DNA of 12,904 nucleotides from Xenococcus sp039190385. Lineage in GTDB: Bacteria; Cyanobacteriota; Cyanobacteriia; Cyanobacteriales; Xenococcaceae. The stretch covers positions 1-12,904 of the forward strand of contig JBCCYD010000152.1 in the NCBI GenBank assembly GCA_039190385.1. The letters run 5' to 3'. This document shows positions 6,418-12,067 of the stretch, piece by piece. Under the pieces are notes generated by a model, which ran no database searches, was not told the origin of the DNA, and saw nothing but the letters and a program-made list of their open reading frames with translations. Position 1 is the stretch's first letter; the number at the start of each line of letters is the position of its first letter. Made by a program: the position numbers and the translations under genes.

Positions 6418-7961
6418 ACTTCTTCTGCTTTCGCGTCACTCTCATCATTATGGATTGAGTAGCCGTCAAAGGTTAAAGTGATTCCGTATCTCTGCAAAAT
6501 ATCCCTTTCTTTTGCCAGCATCTTAACGTTTTCCTCAAAATCACCGCCTTGTTTGGCAATTTCATCTGTAAGCGTTGTCAATCCACATTTAATCGCGGCA
6601 ATAGTCGCGTTAATCTCTTTGTGCGGATCTACCCATGACCAACCTCTCGGAGTCCAGCGAATCTGTTGATAACGTTGGGGTCGAATTTCATAATCAATAA
6701 AGGGCAATACTCCTGAAAGCACTGCCATATCTAGCCATTGAGCGTAAGCTCGTCTCAAGAATATACTAATAAACCAAATCTGCAACACTTTATATCTGTC
6801 GCGTGCCTGAAGAAGTGATAATCGGCTACTGCTGTAATTAGATTTTGAGAAATCATTACTCACATTCTCATAGCTAACTCCCACTCCCGCACCAGTACCC
6901 CGCAGTTGGGATTCAAAGAAAGTGGCAAAAGCATTATTCGGGCGGTTAGGTGCAAAACCTTCAAATTTCTCTCCTGGTGCCAAATAGCGCATCATCCCAG
7001 GAGCAAGTTTCTCATCAGGTGGAAGTTCATTACCTTCTTCGTCGGTATTGGGTTCATTCAACAAATCCACATCGGGAGTGTAAACCAATCCCATAATCGA
7101 AGCTGCGGCACGGGCTGCTACGAGTTCTGATTTTTCATATTCTCCCAGGTTTCGTAATCTTTGAATGGTGGAGTAGAGAATTGGGACACCGCGTAGTTGA
7201 TTTGGTCTTTCTCTGAGGTAAATATGGATAATCTCATCCGCAGGAATGCGAGTTAAATTACGACTATTAGAAGTAGTGCGCCCACCACCGAGCGGATTAG
7301 TGCCAAACCCAGAACCCGAAGCTGAGCCAAACCAGAAATCCCCCGGATGATAATCGTAAAACCAATAGGCAACAGGACGTTTCCAACTATCAATCTCAAT
7401 TCCCATCACAATCTGATTGCCATTATGGGTTGAGTTATAATCCTCCGCACATTGATCCGCTTCGATTACTTCCAGGGCAAAGGGAATGGTTGAACCGCCA
7501 AAACTGCGTTTAATGGTTCTGATGAAAACTTCCCCCGATTCGAGGAATGATTTAAAGGCTAATTGTTGGATTTCATTAAAGCAGCATTGCCCTGAAACAT
7601 CGCAATATTCTGCTTTTCCCCAGTCTTTCCAAGCTGACTCGATGCGATCGTTAATGCGATCTTCGTTTTTGGTATTGTCCTTAATTTGTTTGATTTGTGC
7701 CTGAAAGCTAATCCCTGTATAGACCACGTTATCAACCAAATGGCGCACCATGCCCCGTGCATAATCATTGTTACGCAGCAGGTCGCGGGAGCGGTTACGC
7801 AAGGTTTGTAGGGAAGCGTAAACTTCCGAGTTGGCAGAGGTTCCCCAAGCTTGCCAATCGCGATCTAGTCTGCCTCTTCTGGCTCCGTCATAGCGACGGT
7901 GTTGGATTGAATGTCTTGGTGGTGCGTTCCAGATGCGCTTGATGAAGGTGCGAAAACTCAT
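6414..7961 (-). CDS. Phage portal protein, lambda family
   Basis: A 515-aa portal protein, the dodecameric ring at the capsid vertex through which DNA is packaged and released. The N-terminus has the family signature: Tyr-Asp-Gly-Ala-Arg-Arg-Gly-Arg then Trp near residue 35, followed by Leu-Arg-Asn-Arg-Ser-Arg-Asp-Leu-Leu-Arg-Asn-Asn-x-Tyr-Ala-Arg-Gly (about 53-69) and Val-Asp-Asn-Val-Val-Tyr-Thr-Gly. Later come Glu-Val-Ile-Glu-Ala-Asp-Gln-Cys (near 173), Arg-Pro-Asn-Gln-Leu-Arg-Gly-Val-Pro (near 252), and the C-terminal Trp-Thr-Pro-Arg-Gly-Trp-x-Trp-Val-Asp-Pro-His-Lys-Glu (near 433), typical of lambda gpB-type portals. Length is normal and no frameshift is seen. The ATG at 7961 follows a 57-bp gap after the pentapeptide-repeat gene. 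The usual upstream neighbour, the gpW-like gene, lies about 3.8 kb away across the cargo island. Confidence 0.92.
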   Translation of the reverse strand: MSFRTFIKRIWNAPPRHSIQHRRYDGARRGRLDRDWQAWGTSANSEVYASLQTLRNRSRDLLRNNDYARGMVRHLVDNVVYTGISFQAQIKQIKDNTKNEDRINDRIESAWKDWGKAEYCDVSGQCCFNEIQQLAFKSFLESGEVFIRTIKRSFGGSTIPFALEVIEADQCAEDYNSTHNGNQIVMGIEIDSWKRPVAYWFYDYHPGDFWFGSASGSGFGTNPLGGGRTTSNSRNLTRIPADEIIHIYLRERPNQLRGVPILYSTIQRLRNLGEYEKSELVAARAAASIMGLVYTPDVDLLNEPNTDEEGNELPPDEKLAPGMMRYLAPGEKFEGFAPNRPNNAFATFFESQLRGTGAGVGVSYENVSNDFSKSNYSSSRLSLLQARDRYKVLQIWFISIFLRRAYAQWLDMAVLSGVLPFIDYEIRPQRYQQIRWTPRGWSWVDPHKEINATIAAIKCGLTTLTDEIAKQGGDFEENVKMLAKERDILQRYGITLTFDGYSIHNDESDAKAEEV

Positions 7962-8018
7962 TTACTGACTAGGATTAAGATCCTTGCTAGAGTTCCCTGA
8001 TAATTTCTTAAGTGCTGC

Positions 8019-9050
8019 TCAACGAGGAATAGGGTTTTTTATTACAATAATTGGCTCTTCAGGTGGTCTAATAAATTTTGCACCCCTAGCCTCTAAATCG
8101 TGTCGTAATTCTTTATTTACTCCTAGGCTATCAAAAAAGATAGCATTTTGAACTCTTACAAGAGTAAGTCTGGTACCATTAAGGTTGGCGCCACTAAGAT
8201 TGGCACCATTAAGGTTGGCGCCATTAAGGTTGGCACCACTAAGTTTGGCATTACGGAGTAAGGCTTTTCTGAGATCAGCACTTTCAAGGTTGGCACTGGT
8301 AAGATCAGCACTTTCAAGGTTGGCACTGGTAAGATCAGCACTTTCAAGGTTGGCACCGGTAAGATCAGCACTTTCAAGGTTGGCTTTTTCGAGGTCAGCA
8401 CTTTCGAGGTCAGCACCTCTAAAAATGGAACCTTCGAGATTAGCACTTTCGAGACTAGAACGAATGAGTTTGGAATCTTTGAAGTTGGCGTTAGTAGCAT
8501 AGGCACCAATTAGACTAGCACGAATGAGGTTAGACCCTTCAAGTTTGGCTTGATCAAGCTTTGCACCGCCAAGATTGGCACGAGTAAGAATAGCACCAGT
8601 TAGGTTGGCACCAGTTAGGTCGGTATGCAGGAGACTAGTAGCAATAAGGTTGGTACCAGTGAGGTTAGCATTTTCAAAGTTAGCATTTATGAGACTAGCA
8701 CGTTCAAAGCTGGCGCCTCTGAGCTCCGCACCTTCAAAATTGACACCAAATAAGTTAGCGCATTCAACAGAAGCACTTTGTAAGTTAGCACTTCTGAGAT
8801 CGGCACTTCTGAGGTCGGCACCTTCGAGTATAGTCCTTTCAAAGTTAGTACTTCTAAGGTTGGCACTTCTGAAGTTAGCTCTACTTAGGTTGTCATTACT
8901 TAAATTTTCGCCATTAAGATCTACCCCAACAAAATCTTTGGTCAAATCTAAACTAGTAATCTTTGCTAGCTCAGATAGCTTCTCTGTTTTTGCATTATCA
9001 ATTTGCCCTAGCATTGTTTCAAAATCTTGAGCAAACTTTTCTTCATCCAT
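8019..9050 (-). CDS. Pentapeptide-repeat protein, 343 aa
   Basis: After a helical, acidic N-terminus (about residues 1-38), residues about 40-300 are almost unbroken A(D/N)LXX pentapeptide repeats, such as Ala-Asn-Leu-Glu-Ser and Ala-Asp-Leu-Thr-Ser. These fold as a right-handed quadrilateral beta-helix. The C-terminus has a Phe-Phe-Asp-Ser-Leu-Gly-x-x-x-Glu-Leu-x-x-Asp-Leu-x-x-Arg-Gly-Ala cap, common in cyanobacterial repeat proteins. No transmembrane segment or enzyme domain is visible. Some family members are DNA mimics that bind gyrase; most have no known role. The start ATG overlaps the 238-aa gene by eight bases, so the two form a coupled pair. A perfect 30-bp repeat inside the gene (8281-8340) shows recent expansion. 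Cargo or moron function is inferred. Confidence 0.9.
   Translation of the reverse strand: MDEEKFAQDFETMLGQIDNAKTEKLSELAKITSLDLTKDFVGVDLNGENLSNDNLSRANFRSANLRSTNFERTILEGADLRSADLRSANLQSASVECANLFGVNFEGAELRGASFERASLINANFENANLTGTNLIATSLLHTDLTGANLTGAILTRANLGGAKLDQAKLEGSNLIRASLIGAYATNANFKDSKLIRSSLESANLEGSIFRGADLESADLEKANLESADLTGANLESADLTSANLESADLTSANLESADLRKALLRNAKLSGANLNGANLNGANLSGANLNGTRLTLVRVQNAIFFDSLGVNKELRHDLEARGAKFIRPPEEPIIVIKNPIPR
8281..8400. repeat. 30-bp tandem repeats inside pentapeptide gene
   Basis: Units at 8281-8310 and 8311-8340 are identical, 8341-8370 differs at one base (T to C), and 8371-8400 shares its first 15 bases and has diverged after that. Each unit encodes two pentapeptides (Leu-Glu-Ser-Ala-Asp and Leu-Thr-Ser/Gly-Ala-Asn). 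The near identity at DNA level indicates recent duplication by slippage or unequal crossing over, not just protein-level selection. Confidence 0.9.
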
Positions 9051-9759
9051 GTGTCAACTCTACTCTACTCAAATAAGATTGATTTTGTAAAAGATTCTCA
9101 ATCCAATAGTTGGCTATCCACCTTTCAACAATTGCCAATCGTTTCTTAGTAATATTTTTTATCCCAAGCAATTTTCCATTCGTAAGACAAATATCTTCTA
9201 TTGCCTCTATATTAAAAATAGCAACTAATCTACAAGGTTTTTCTGTGACATCTACGATAGCTAACTCTGTATCTTGGAGCAAACCTTCAAGAAATTCTTG
9301 ATATTTAGCCTCAAAAATCCAACATGGATCTGCGTTGCCTCCCTCTGTTCTTACTTGGTATTCTTTATATTTAAACTCTTGTCCTTCTGTTTTAGTCTTT
9401 TTACTAGCAGCACTTCCCCCAGCCCTCCAACCAACATTTCCTCCAAATTGTTTTTCTTTTCCTTCTTGTTGCTTAAATTCAATTTCAATCTCCGTTTGAA
9501 ATCTTTTGTCCAGTTTGATATTTTTTAGCGGTATTTCTCCTTGATCTAGCTCGACTTTCAGTTTTCCTTTTCTAAACCCAAAAGTCGCCTCTCCGTAACT
9601 ATTAGTTCGTATTGTATGTTCTCCAAAGCGAATATTTGCTACTAAATCAAAACTGTCATCATCAATAGGCTTAATTTCTAACTCCATGCGTACGCAGTTA
9701 GGAAATCTATTGTCACAGATATTCGGATTTGTTGTCACCATCACTCCTATGCTATTCAT
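9043..9759 (-). CDS. Unrecognised protein paired with pentapeptide-repeat protein, 238 aa
   Basis: I do not recognise this protein. Residues about 20-95 are beta-rich (alternating hydrophobic and charged strands, including Gly-Phe-Arg-Lys-Gly-Lys-Leu-Lys-Val-Glu-Leu). A polar, Gly/Lys-rich linker follows at about 96-130 (Phe-Gly-Gly-Asn-Val-Gly-Trp-Arg-Ala-Gly-Gly). A second domain (about 140-235) has Cys-Trp-Ile-Phe-Glu-Ala-Lys, Val-Thr-Glu-Lys-Pro-Cys-Arg-Leu-Val-Ala and a helical C-terminus with Trp-x-x-x-Tyr-Trp. No signal peptide, membrane segment or catalytic motif is evident. Its TGA overlaps the start of the pentapeptide gene by eight bases, implying co-translation and perhaps a joint function. 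The start at 9759 is uncertain: AGGAG within the first codons could favour an in-frame start at codon 6, 7 or 8. Confidence 0.75.
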   Translation of the reverse strand: MNSIGVMVTTNPNICDNRFPNCVRMELEIKPIDDDSFDLVANIRFGEHTIRTNSYGEATFGFRKGKLKVELDQGEIPLKNIKLDKRFQTEIEIEFKQQEGKEKQFGGNVGWRAGGSAASKKTKTEGQEFKYKEYQVRTEGGNADPCWIFEAKYQEFLEGLLQDTELAIVDVTEKPCRLVAIFNIEAIEDICLTNGKLLGIKNITKKRLAIVERWIANYWIENLLQNQSYLSRVELTHG

Positions 9760-9800
9760 GGTTATTTATCATAAGAACCAATAAAAAAATCTTTGAAAAA

Positions 9801-10031
9801 CTATGCTGTTATTGTTTCCTCTTCGTACAGTTCAGCAAAATGAATTTTTTTTCCAGCAAGCTTACTTAATGCAGAACATAGCTTAGTCAATCTATCCCCA
9901 CCAATACTAGGTATCGTTTTTGAGTTTCTCAGATGAGAAATCGAAGCTGGACGCATATCTAGCTCCTTAGCTAAGTCGATATTACTAATATCGTACCGAG
10001 CCATAATTTCTTTAAGTCTCCACCTAAGCAC
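9801..10031 (-). CDS. XRE/Cro-C1 family HTH repressor, 76 aa
   Basis: A 76-aa DNA-binding protein consisting of one Cro/C1-type helix-turn-helix domain. It opens Trp-Arg-Leu-Lys-Glu-Ile-Met-Ala-Arg-Tyr, then has the HTH core Leu-Ala-Lys-Glu-Leu-x-x-x-x-x-x-Ile-Ser-x-Leu-Arg-Asn (about residues 20-36) and Leu-x-x-Leu-Cys-x-Ala-Leu (about 48-55). This order suits the HTH_26-type subfamily of small phage and plasmid regulators. The start is a GTG at 10031-10029, since an in-frame stop lies just upstream; an internal ATG at codon 10 would cut into the first helix. An operator-like repeat lies 8 bases upstream of the start, suggesting autoregulation. It leads the leftward cargo unit and faces the antirepressor-like gene divergently. 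Confidence 0.85.
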   Translation of the reverse strand: MLRWRLKEIMARYDISNIDLAKELDMRPASISHLRNSKTIPSIGGDRLTKLCSALSKLAGKKIHFAELYEEETITA

Positions 10032-10038
10032 TTGCTAT

Positions 10039-10050
10039 AAAACCGTAATA
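10039..10050 (+). promoter_or_regulatory. Operator half-site near HTH repressor start
   Basis: AAAACCGTAATA occurs here and again, identically, at 10175-10186 as part of the palindrome. This copy lies between the predicted leftward promoter and the GTG start of the HTH gene, where bound repressor could block transcription. The binding protein is inferred. Confidence 0.5.
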
Positions 10051-10059
10051 AATTACTTC

Positions 10060-10123
10060 TACATTGTAACTTAACTCGGTTGTAACTCAAGTCAGTTGTG
10101 ACTTCAGTCGGTTTTGACGATAT
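10060..10123 (+). repeat. Four 16-bp iterated repeats in divergent control region
   Basis: Four head-to-tail 16-bp units at 10060-10075, 10076-10091, 10092-10107 and 10108-10123. The core TTGTAACT is exact in the first two, TTGTGACT in the third and TTTTGACG in the fourth; the 16-base spacing is constant. Units two to four also share TC(G/A)GTT. They overlap the predicted leftward promoter. They may be tandem binding sites for a regulator or iteron-like elements. Confidence 0.7.
10063..10090 (-). promoter_or_regulatory. Predicted leftward promoter (HTH/238-aa/pentapeptide unit)
   Basis: On the minus strand, TTGAGT (10090-10085) and TACAAT (10068-10063) are separated by 16 bases and resemble sigma-70 type -35 and -10 boxes. 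This would start transcription a few bases further left, about 30 bases before the GTG of the HTH gene. Both boxes fall inside the 16-bp repeat units. A match by eye only. Confidence 0.45.
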
Positions 10124-10148
10124 TAAATTAAAAAACATAAATATAAAA

Positions 10149-10157
10149 TACGGTTTT
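10149..10157 (-). promoter_or_regulatory. Operator half-site (inverted copy)
   Basis: TACGGTTTT here is the reverse complement of AAAACCGTA found at 10039-10047 and within 10169-10183. It lies upstream of the rightward -10 box. Three copies of a 9-mer in about 150 bases, between divergent regulator genes, fit operator sites of a phage-type switch. Confidence 0.5.
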
Positions 10158-10168
10158 AATTCATAAAG

Positions 10169-10183
10169 TACGGTAAAACCGTA
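10169..10183 (+). promoter_or_regulatory. Operator palindrome of the divergent control region
   Basis: TACGGTAAAACCGTA has perfect 6-bp arms (TACGGT/ACCGTA) around a 3-bp centre. It lies immediately upstream of the rightward -10 candidate, so protein bound here would block rightward transcription. The HTH repressor encoded at 9801-10031 is the obvious candidate binder; this is inference. Confidence 0.65.
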
Positions 10184-10184
10184 A

Positions 10185-10190
10185 TATACT
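10185..10190 (+). promoter_or_regulatory. Candidate -10 box, rightward promoter
   Basis: TATACT, one base after the operator palindrome, is a fair -10 match for the rightward antirepressor-like gene. No good -35 is seen 16-18 bases upstream, so this promoter may be weak or activator-dependent. Confidence 0.35.
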
Positions 10191-10197
10191 AAAAAAA

Positions 10198-10239
10198 CAA
10201 AAGCGATCACAATCTTTGGACGGAACGCGATCGCTTTTG
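10198..10239 (+). repeat. 11-bp inverted repeat built on HIP1, in 5' leader
   Basis: CAAAAGCGATC (10198-10208) and GATCGCTTTTG (10229-10239) are perfectly complementary with a 20-base loop. The right arm is contained in a HIP1 site (10227-10234) plus CTTTTG. The element lies between the rightward -10 candidate and the ATG at 10276, so the leader RNA could fold here. It may act as an attenuator or as a protein site. No U-run terminator follows. Confidence 0.6.
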
Positions 10240-10275
10240 AAGTCGAATAAACATCGAACACATATCGAATATACC

Positions 10276-11142
10276 ATGTCACAAATTTTTCACTTGCCAG
10301 AAGATATTCGTCAAGAATTTTCCATTGACGAAAAAGGAAAAGCTTATGCATCTCAGTCCGCGATCGCAAGATTATGTGGAGTAACCCAACAAGCAATCAA
10401 CAAACTTTTGCTTCAATTGAAGGGTACAACCAAACCCGTCTCAGAATCGCTAGAACCATTTACTGGCATAGATTATATGGCTACAACCAAAATTCCCGAC
10501 ATTGTAGTTGCCGCCATTATTAATCACTACGCAATGTACGCCAGAAAAACCACCGAAGAAGCCAAAAAAGTTTCACTTTGCTTTCAGGCAATTGGCATTC
10601 GTACCTGGATACAAACCGAACTCGGATGGCAACAAGAAAAACCCCAACTGAGCCTAGAAGACACCATTACCCTCGCCAACTTCGCCTCCACCACAGCCCA
10701 AAATGCAGGAGTATCCAAAGCCCTTGCCGAAACCATCAAACTAGAGTCCATCATGCAAATCGCACCCCAAGCCAAACCCCTCCTCCAACCCCAAAAACAA
10801 GCCATCACCTCCGCCCATCCCCTAACCGAAACCGCCGTCACCCCCACCATCATCGGCCAACGACTAGCCACCAAACTAGGACACCCCAAAATCTCCTCCC
10901 GCGCCATCAACAAAAAACTCCTCGCCCTTGGCTACCAAACCTCCGTCACCCGCATCAAAAAATCCACAGGCAGAGAAGTCCACGACTACTACCGCCCCAC
11001 CGAAAAAACCCTCAACGGCAACCACGGTCAACTAGAAATGACCAGCTACCAAGACGGCACAGGCAAAAACACCAAATATCAACTCCGTTGGTTCAACACC
11101 ATCGTCGAAATCCTCGCCAACAACTGGGAGGTAAAGTCATGA
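10276..11142 (+). CDS. Antirepressor-like DNA-binding protein, 288 aa
   Basis: A 288-aa protein with two putative DNA-binding regions. The N-terminal part has Ser-Ala-Ile-Ala-Arg-Leu-Cys-Gly-Val-Thr-Gln-Gln-Ala-Ile-Asn-Lys-Leu (about residues 30-46), an HTH-like segment. It is followed by Ile-Pro-Asp-Ile-Val-Val-Ala-Ala-Ile-Ile-Asn-His-Tyr-Ala and Ala-Ile-Gly-Ile-Arg-Thr-Trp-Ile (about 74-118), as in phage-type antirepressors of cyanobacteria. The C-terminal part (about 192-275) has Ile-Gly-Gln-Arg-Leu-Ala-x-Lys-Leu-Gly, Ser-Ser-Arg-Ala-Ile-Asn-Lys-Lys-Leu-Leu-Ala-Leu-Gly-Tyr and Tyr-Tyr-Arg-Pro-Thr-Glu, resembling the ANT antirepressor C-terminal domain. It is divergent from the HTH repressor, a classic switch layout. 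I chose ATG 10276; a TTG at 10216 in frame would start inside the inverted repeat. Neither has a Shine-Dalgarno. From about 10620 the gene is notably C-rich and G-poor. Confidence 0.7.
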   Translation: MSQIFHLPEDIRQEFSIDEKGKAYASQSAIARLCGVTQQAINKLLLQLKGTTKPVSESLEPFTGIDYMATTKIPDIVVAAIINHYAMYARKTTEEAKKVSLCFQAIGIRTWIQTELGWQQEKPQLSLEDTITLANFASTTAQNAGVSKALAETIKLESIMQIAPQAKPLLQPQKQAITSAHPLTETAVTPTIIGQRLATKLGHPKISSRAINKKLLALGYQTSVTRIKKSTGREVHDYYRPTEKTLNGNHGQLEMTSYQDGTGKNTKYQLRWFNTIVEILANNWEVKS

Positions 11143-11366
11143 AAGAAAACACCGACCCCAAGCAAATAATGACACTATGTCTCAAAGTCGATGAATATCT
11201 CAAAACCGTCAAAAAATCTCTCGCCTACGATAGTGATAATTCCGACTTCCAAGATCACTACTCATTCCTCCTAGAAGAAACCCTACAAGCCAATTGGCAA
11301 GTACACTGCATTGCCGAAAAAATTCACTGCGAAGAATTTAGGCACAATCTAGAAACACAAGAATAA
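11139..11366 (+). CDS. Unknown 75-aa protein coupled to antirepressor-like gene
   Basis: A 75-aa acidic, mostly helical protein. Its ATG overlaps the antirepressor-like TGA (ATGA junction) and follows a strong Shine-Dalgarno, GGGAGGT at 11126-11132, seven bases upstream, so it is clearly translated with that gene. The central part is a helix-friendly segment (Lys-Val-Asp-Glu-Tyr-Leu-Lys) and an Asp/Ser-rich turn. The C-terminal part holds His-Cys-Ile-Ala-Glu-Lys-Ile-His-Cys-Glu-Glu. That His-Cys...His-Cys spacing could bind metal but is not a known finger. No family was recognised. A hairpin terminator follows the stop. Confidence 0.75.
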   Translation: MKENTDPKQIMTLCLKVDEYLKTVKKSLAYDSDNSDFQDHYSFLLEETLQANWQVHCIAEKIHCEEFRHNLETQE

Positions 11367-11375
11367 ACATTAATC

Positions 11376-11394
11376 AGGTGGGCAATGCTCACCT
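11376..11394 (+). terminator. Hairpin terminator after the antirepressor-like operon
   Basis: AGGTGGGCAATGCTCACCT folds into an 8-bp stem (one G-T wobble) with a 3-base loop, 10 bases after the 75-aa stop. It is followed by ATTATTTTGT, a modest T-rich tract. GTGGGCA...TGC.CAC hairpins are common dispersed elements in cyanobacteria, so it may be both a repeat and a terminator. Confidence 0.6.
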
Positions 11395-11433
11395 ATTATT
11401 TTGTAATGTACACAACGACTTTGAAGGAGCCAG

Positions 11434-11628
11434 ATGCCCACAAAAAAACAAATGCTACAAGCAATAGTGACATGTCAATGGTTATCCAACTTTTACCGAC
11501 CAATCTATTTATTCAGGTACGATGAAAGAATACAACAAATATTCATCATTGCCGGAGAACAAGAAAATATTGAAGTTACGATATTCGCCGATGGTCAATG
11601 GAGGTACGAAATAAATGACGAACTTTAA
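11434..11628 (+). CDS. DUF6888-like small protein, 64 aa
   Basis: A 64-aa protein matching my recollection of the cyanobacterial DUF6888 family. It opens Met-Pro-Thr, then has Cys-Gln-Trp-Leu-Ser-Asn-Phe-Tyr-Arg-Pro-Ile-Tyr-Leu-Phe-Arg-Tyr-Asp-Glu-Arg (about residues 14-32), Ile-Phe-Ile-Ile-Ala-Gly (36-41), and Ile-Phe-Ala-Asp-Gly-Gln-Trp-Arg (50-57). AAGGAG at 11424-11429, four bases before the ATG, is a strong ribosome binding site. It overlaps the next gene by 14 bases. Such proteins are usually found beside DUF6887 proteins, and here too. Function is unknown; the compact overlapping pair resembles toxin-antitoxin organisation, which is inference only. Confidence 0.75.
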   Translation: MPTKKQMLQAIVTCQWLSNFYRPIYLFRYDERIQQIFIIAGEQENIEVTIFADGQWRYEINDEL

Positions 11629-11797
11629 AGAAATGAGCCTAAAAGAACTAAGAAAATACGTATTAGCTAACCGACAAGACCAAGAAGCTTGGGACGAATT
11701 CGTTTCCCGACCAAGACCCAACGCGATCACAGTTCCCGCTGATACACCCCTAGAAGAACAAGAACGTATTCTAAGAGATGCCATTAATCCTAAGTAA
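11615..11797 (+). CDS. DUF6887-like small protein, 60 aa
   Basis: A 60-aa protein resembling the cyanobacterial DUF6887 family: Asn-Phe-x-x-Met-Ser-Leu-Lys-Glu-Leu-Arg-Lys-Tyr-Val-Leu-Ala-Asn-Arg-Gln-Asp-Gln-Glu-Ala-Trp (about residues 3-26). This is the family's hallmark 'Met-Ser-x-x-Glu-Leu-x-x-Tyr-Val-Leu-x-x-Arg-x-Asp-x-Glu-Ala'. The C-terminal half is Pro- and Glu-rich and ends in a short helix. The ATG at 11615 lies inside the DUF6888-like gene and has GGAGGT (11600-11605) nine bases upstream, so the two are co-translated. The stop lies five bases before the convergent gpW-like stop, with no clear terminator between. Confidence 0.75.
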   Translation: MTNFKEMSLKELRKYVLANRQDQEAWDEFVSRPRPNAITVPADTPLEEQERILRDAINPK

Positions 11798-11802
11798 ATA
11801 AA

Positions 11803-12033
11803 TTAATAAAAACTAATCCCAATATTTTTACCACCAACACCACCATGTTTCCGCCTCGCAACCCGAACTCTCAAGCGATCGCGTTGCCGATAAAGCTCAT
11901 CCAAACTGTGATAACGCATCTTCCGCGACTTAATCTGATATTCAGCAACCCCACCATTAGTTAACATTTTCGCGATCGCATTTTCAATCGCTTCCAACTC
12001 CAACTCATCCGCAGTTTTCACGTCATCACTCAT
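11803..12033 (-). CDS. gpW-like head-tail connector, 76 aa
   Basis: A 76-aa protein resembling the gpW family of small connectors that bind under the portal and prepare the head for gpFII and the tail. Seen: a first helix with Glu-Leu-Glu-Ala-Ile-Glu-Asn-Ala-Ile-Ala-Lys-Met-Leu, a Gly-Gly-x-Ala-Glu-Tyr beta-hairpin with Lys-Ser-Arg-Lys-Met-Arg-Tyr-His-Ser-Leu, and a second helix Asp-Glu-Leu-Tyr-Arg-Gln-Arg-Asp-Arg-Leu-Arg, ending in a basic Gly-rich tail. A longer reading from a TTG at 12048 is possible, but GGAG nine bases before the ATG at 12033 favours this shorter start. It follows the terminase stop by 34 bases, the lambda order A-W. The portal should come next, but the cargo island lies between. 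Confidence 0.75.
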   Translation of the reverse strand: MSDDVKTADELELEAIENAIAKMLTNGGVAEYQIKSRKMRYHSLDELYRQRDRLRVRVARRKHGGVGGKNIGISFY

Positions 12034-12067
12034 ATCAAAAAACTCCAAGTATTTAGTTAATAATTCC

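Noticed and set aside
7962..8018. Promoter or terminator between pentapeptide and portal genes
   Set aside because: Only a weak AGGAT/ATCCT inverted repeat is visible; no T-run or convincing -35/-10 pair on the minus strand.
8185..9030. Repetitive open frames on both strands over the pentapeptide gene
   Set aside because: The repeats of the real gene remove stops from other frames; the resulting Leu/Ala/Arg repeats match no family.
10216..10275. N-terminal extension of the antirepressor-like protein from TTG
   Set aside because: The extension begins inside the inverted repeat, lacks a ribosome site, and its residues are unlike the rest of the protein; ATG 10276 is simpler.
9971..10396. 141-aa minus-strand frame across the control region
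   Set aside because: It would cover the promoter/operator region and the start of the antirepressor-like gene, and its hydrophobic stretch reflects AT-rich DNA.
10584..10913. 109-aa minus-strand open frame within the antirepressor-like gene
   Set aside because: Antisense to a well-supported gene, odd composition, no ribosome site.
10578..11138. Long open frame on the plus strand overlapping the antirepressor-like gene
   Set aside because: Its upper part is a Pro/Arg/His-rich shadow kept open by C-rich, G-poor composition. Only the end from ATG 11139, with its own Shine-Dalgarno, is a credible gene.
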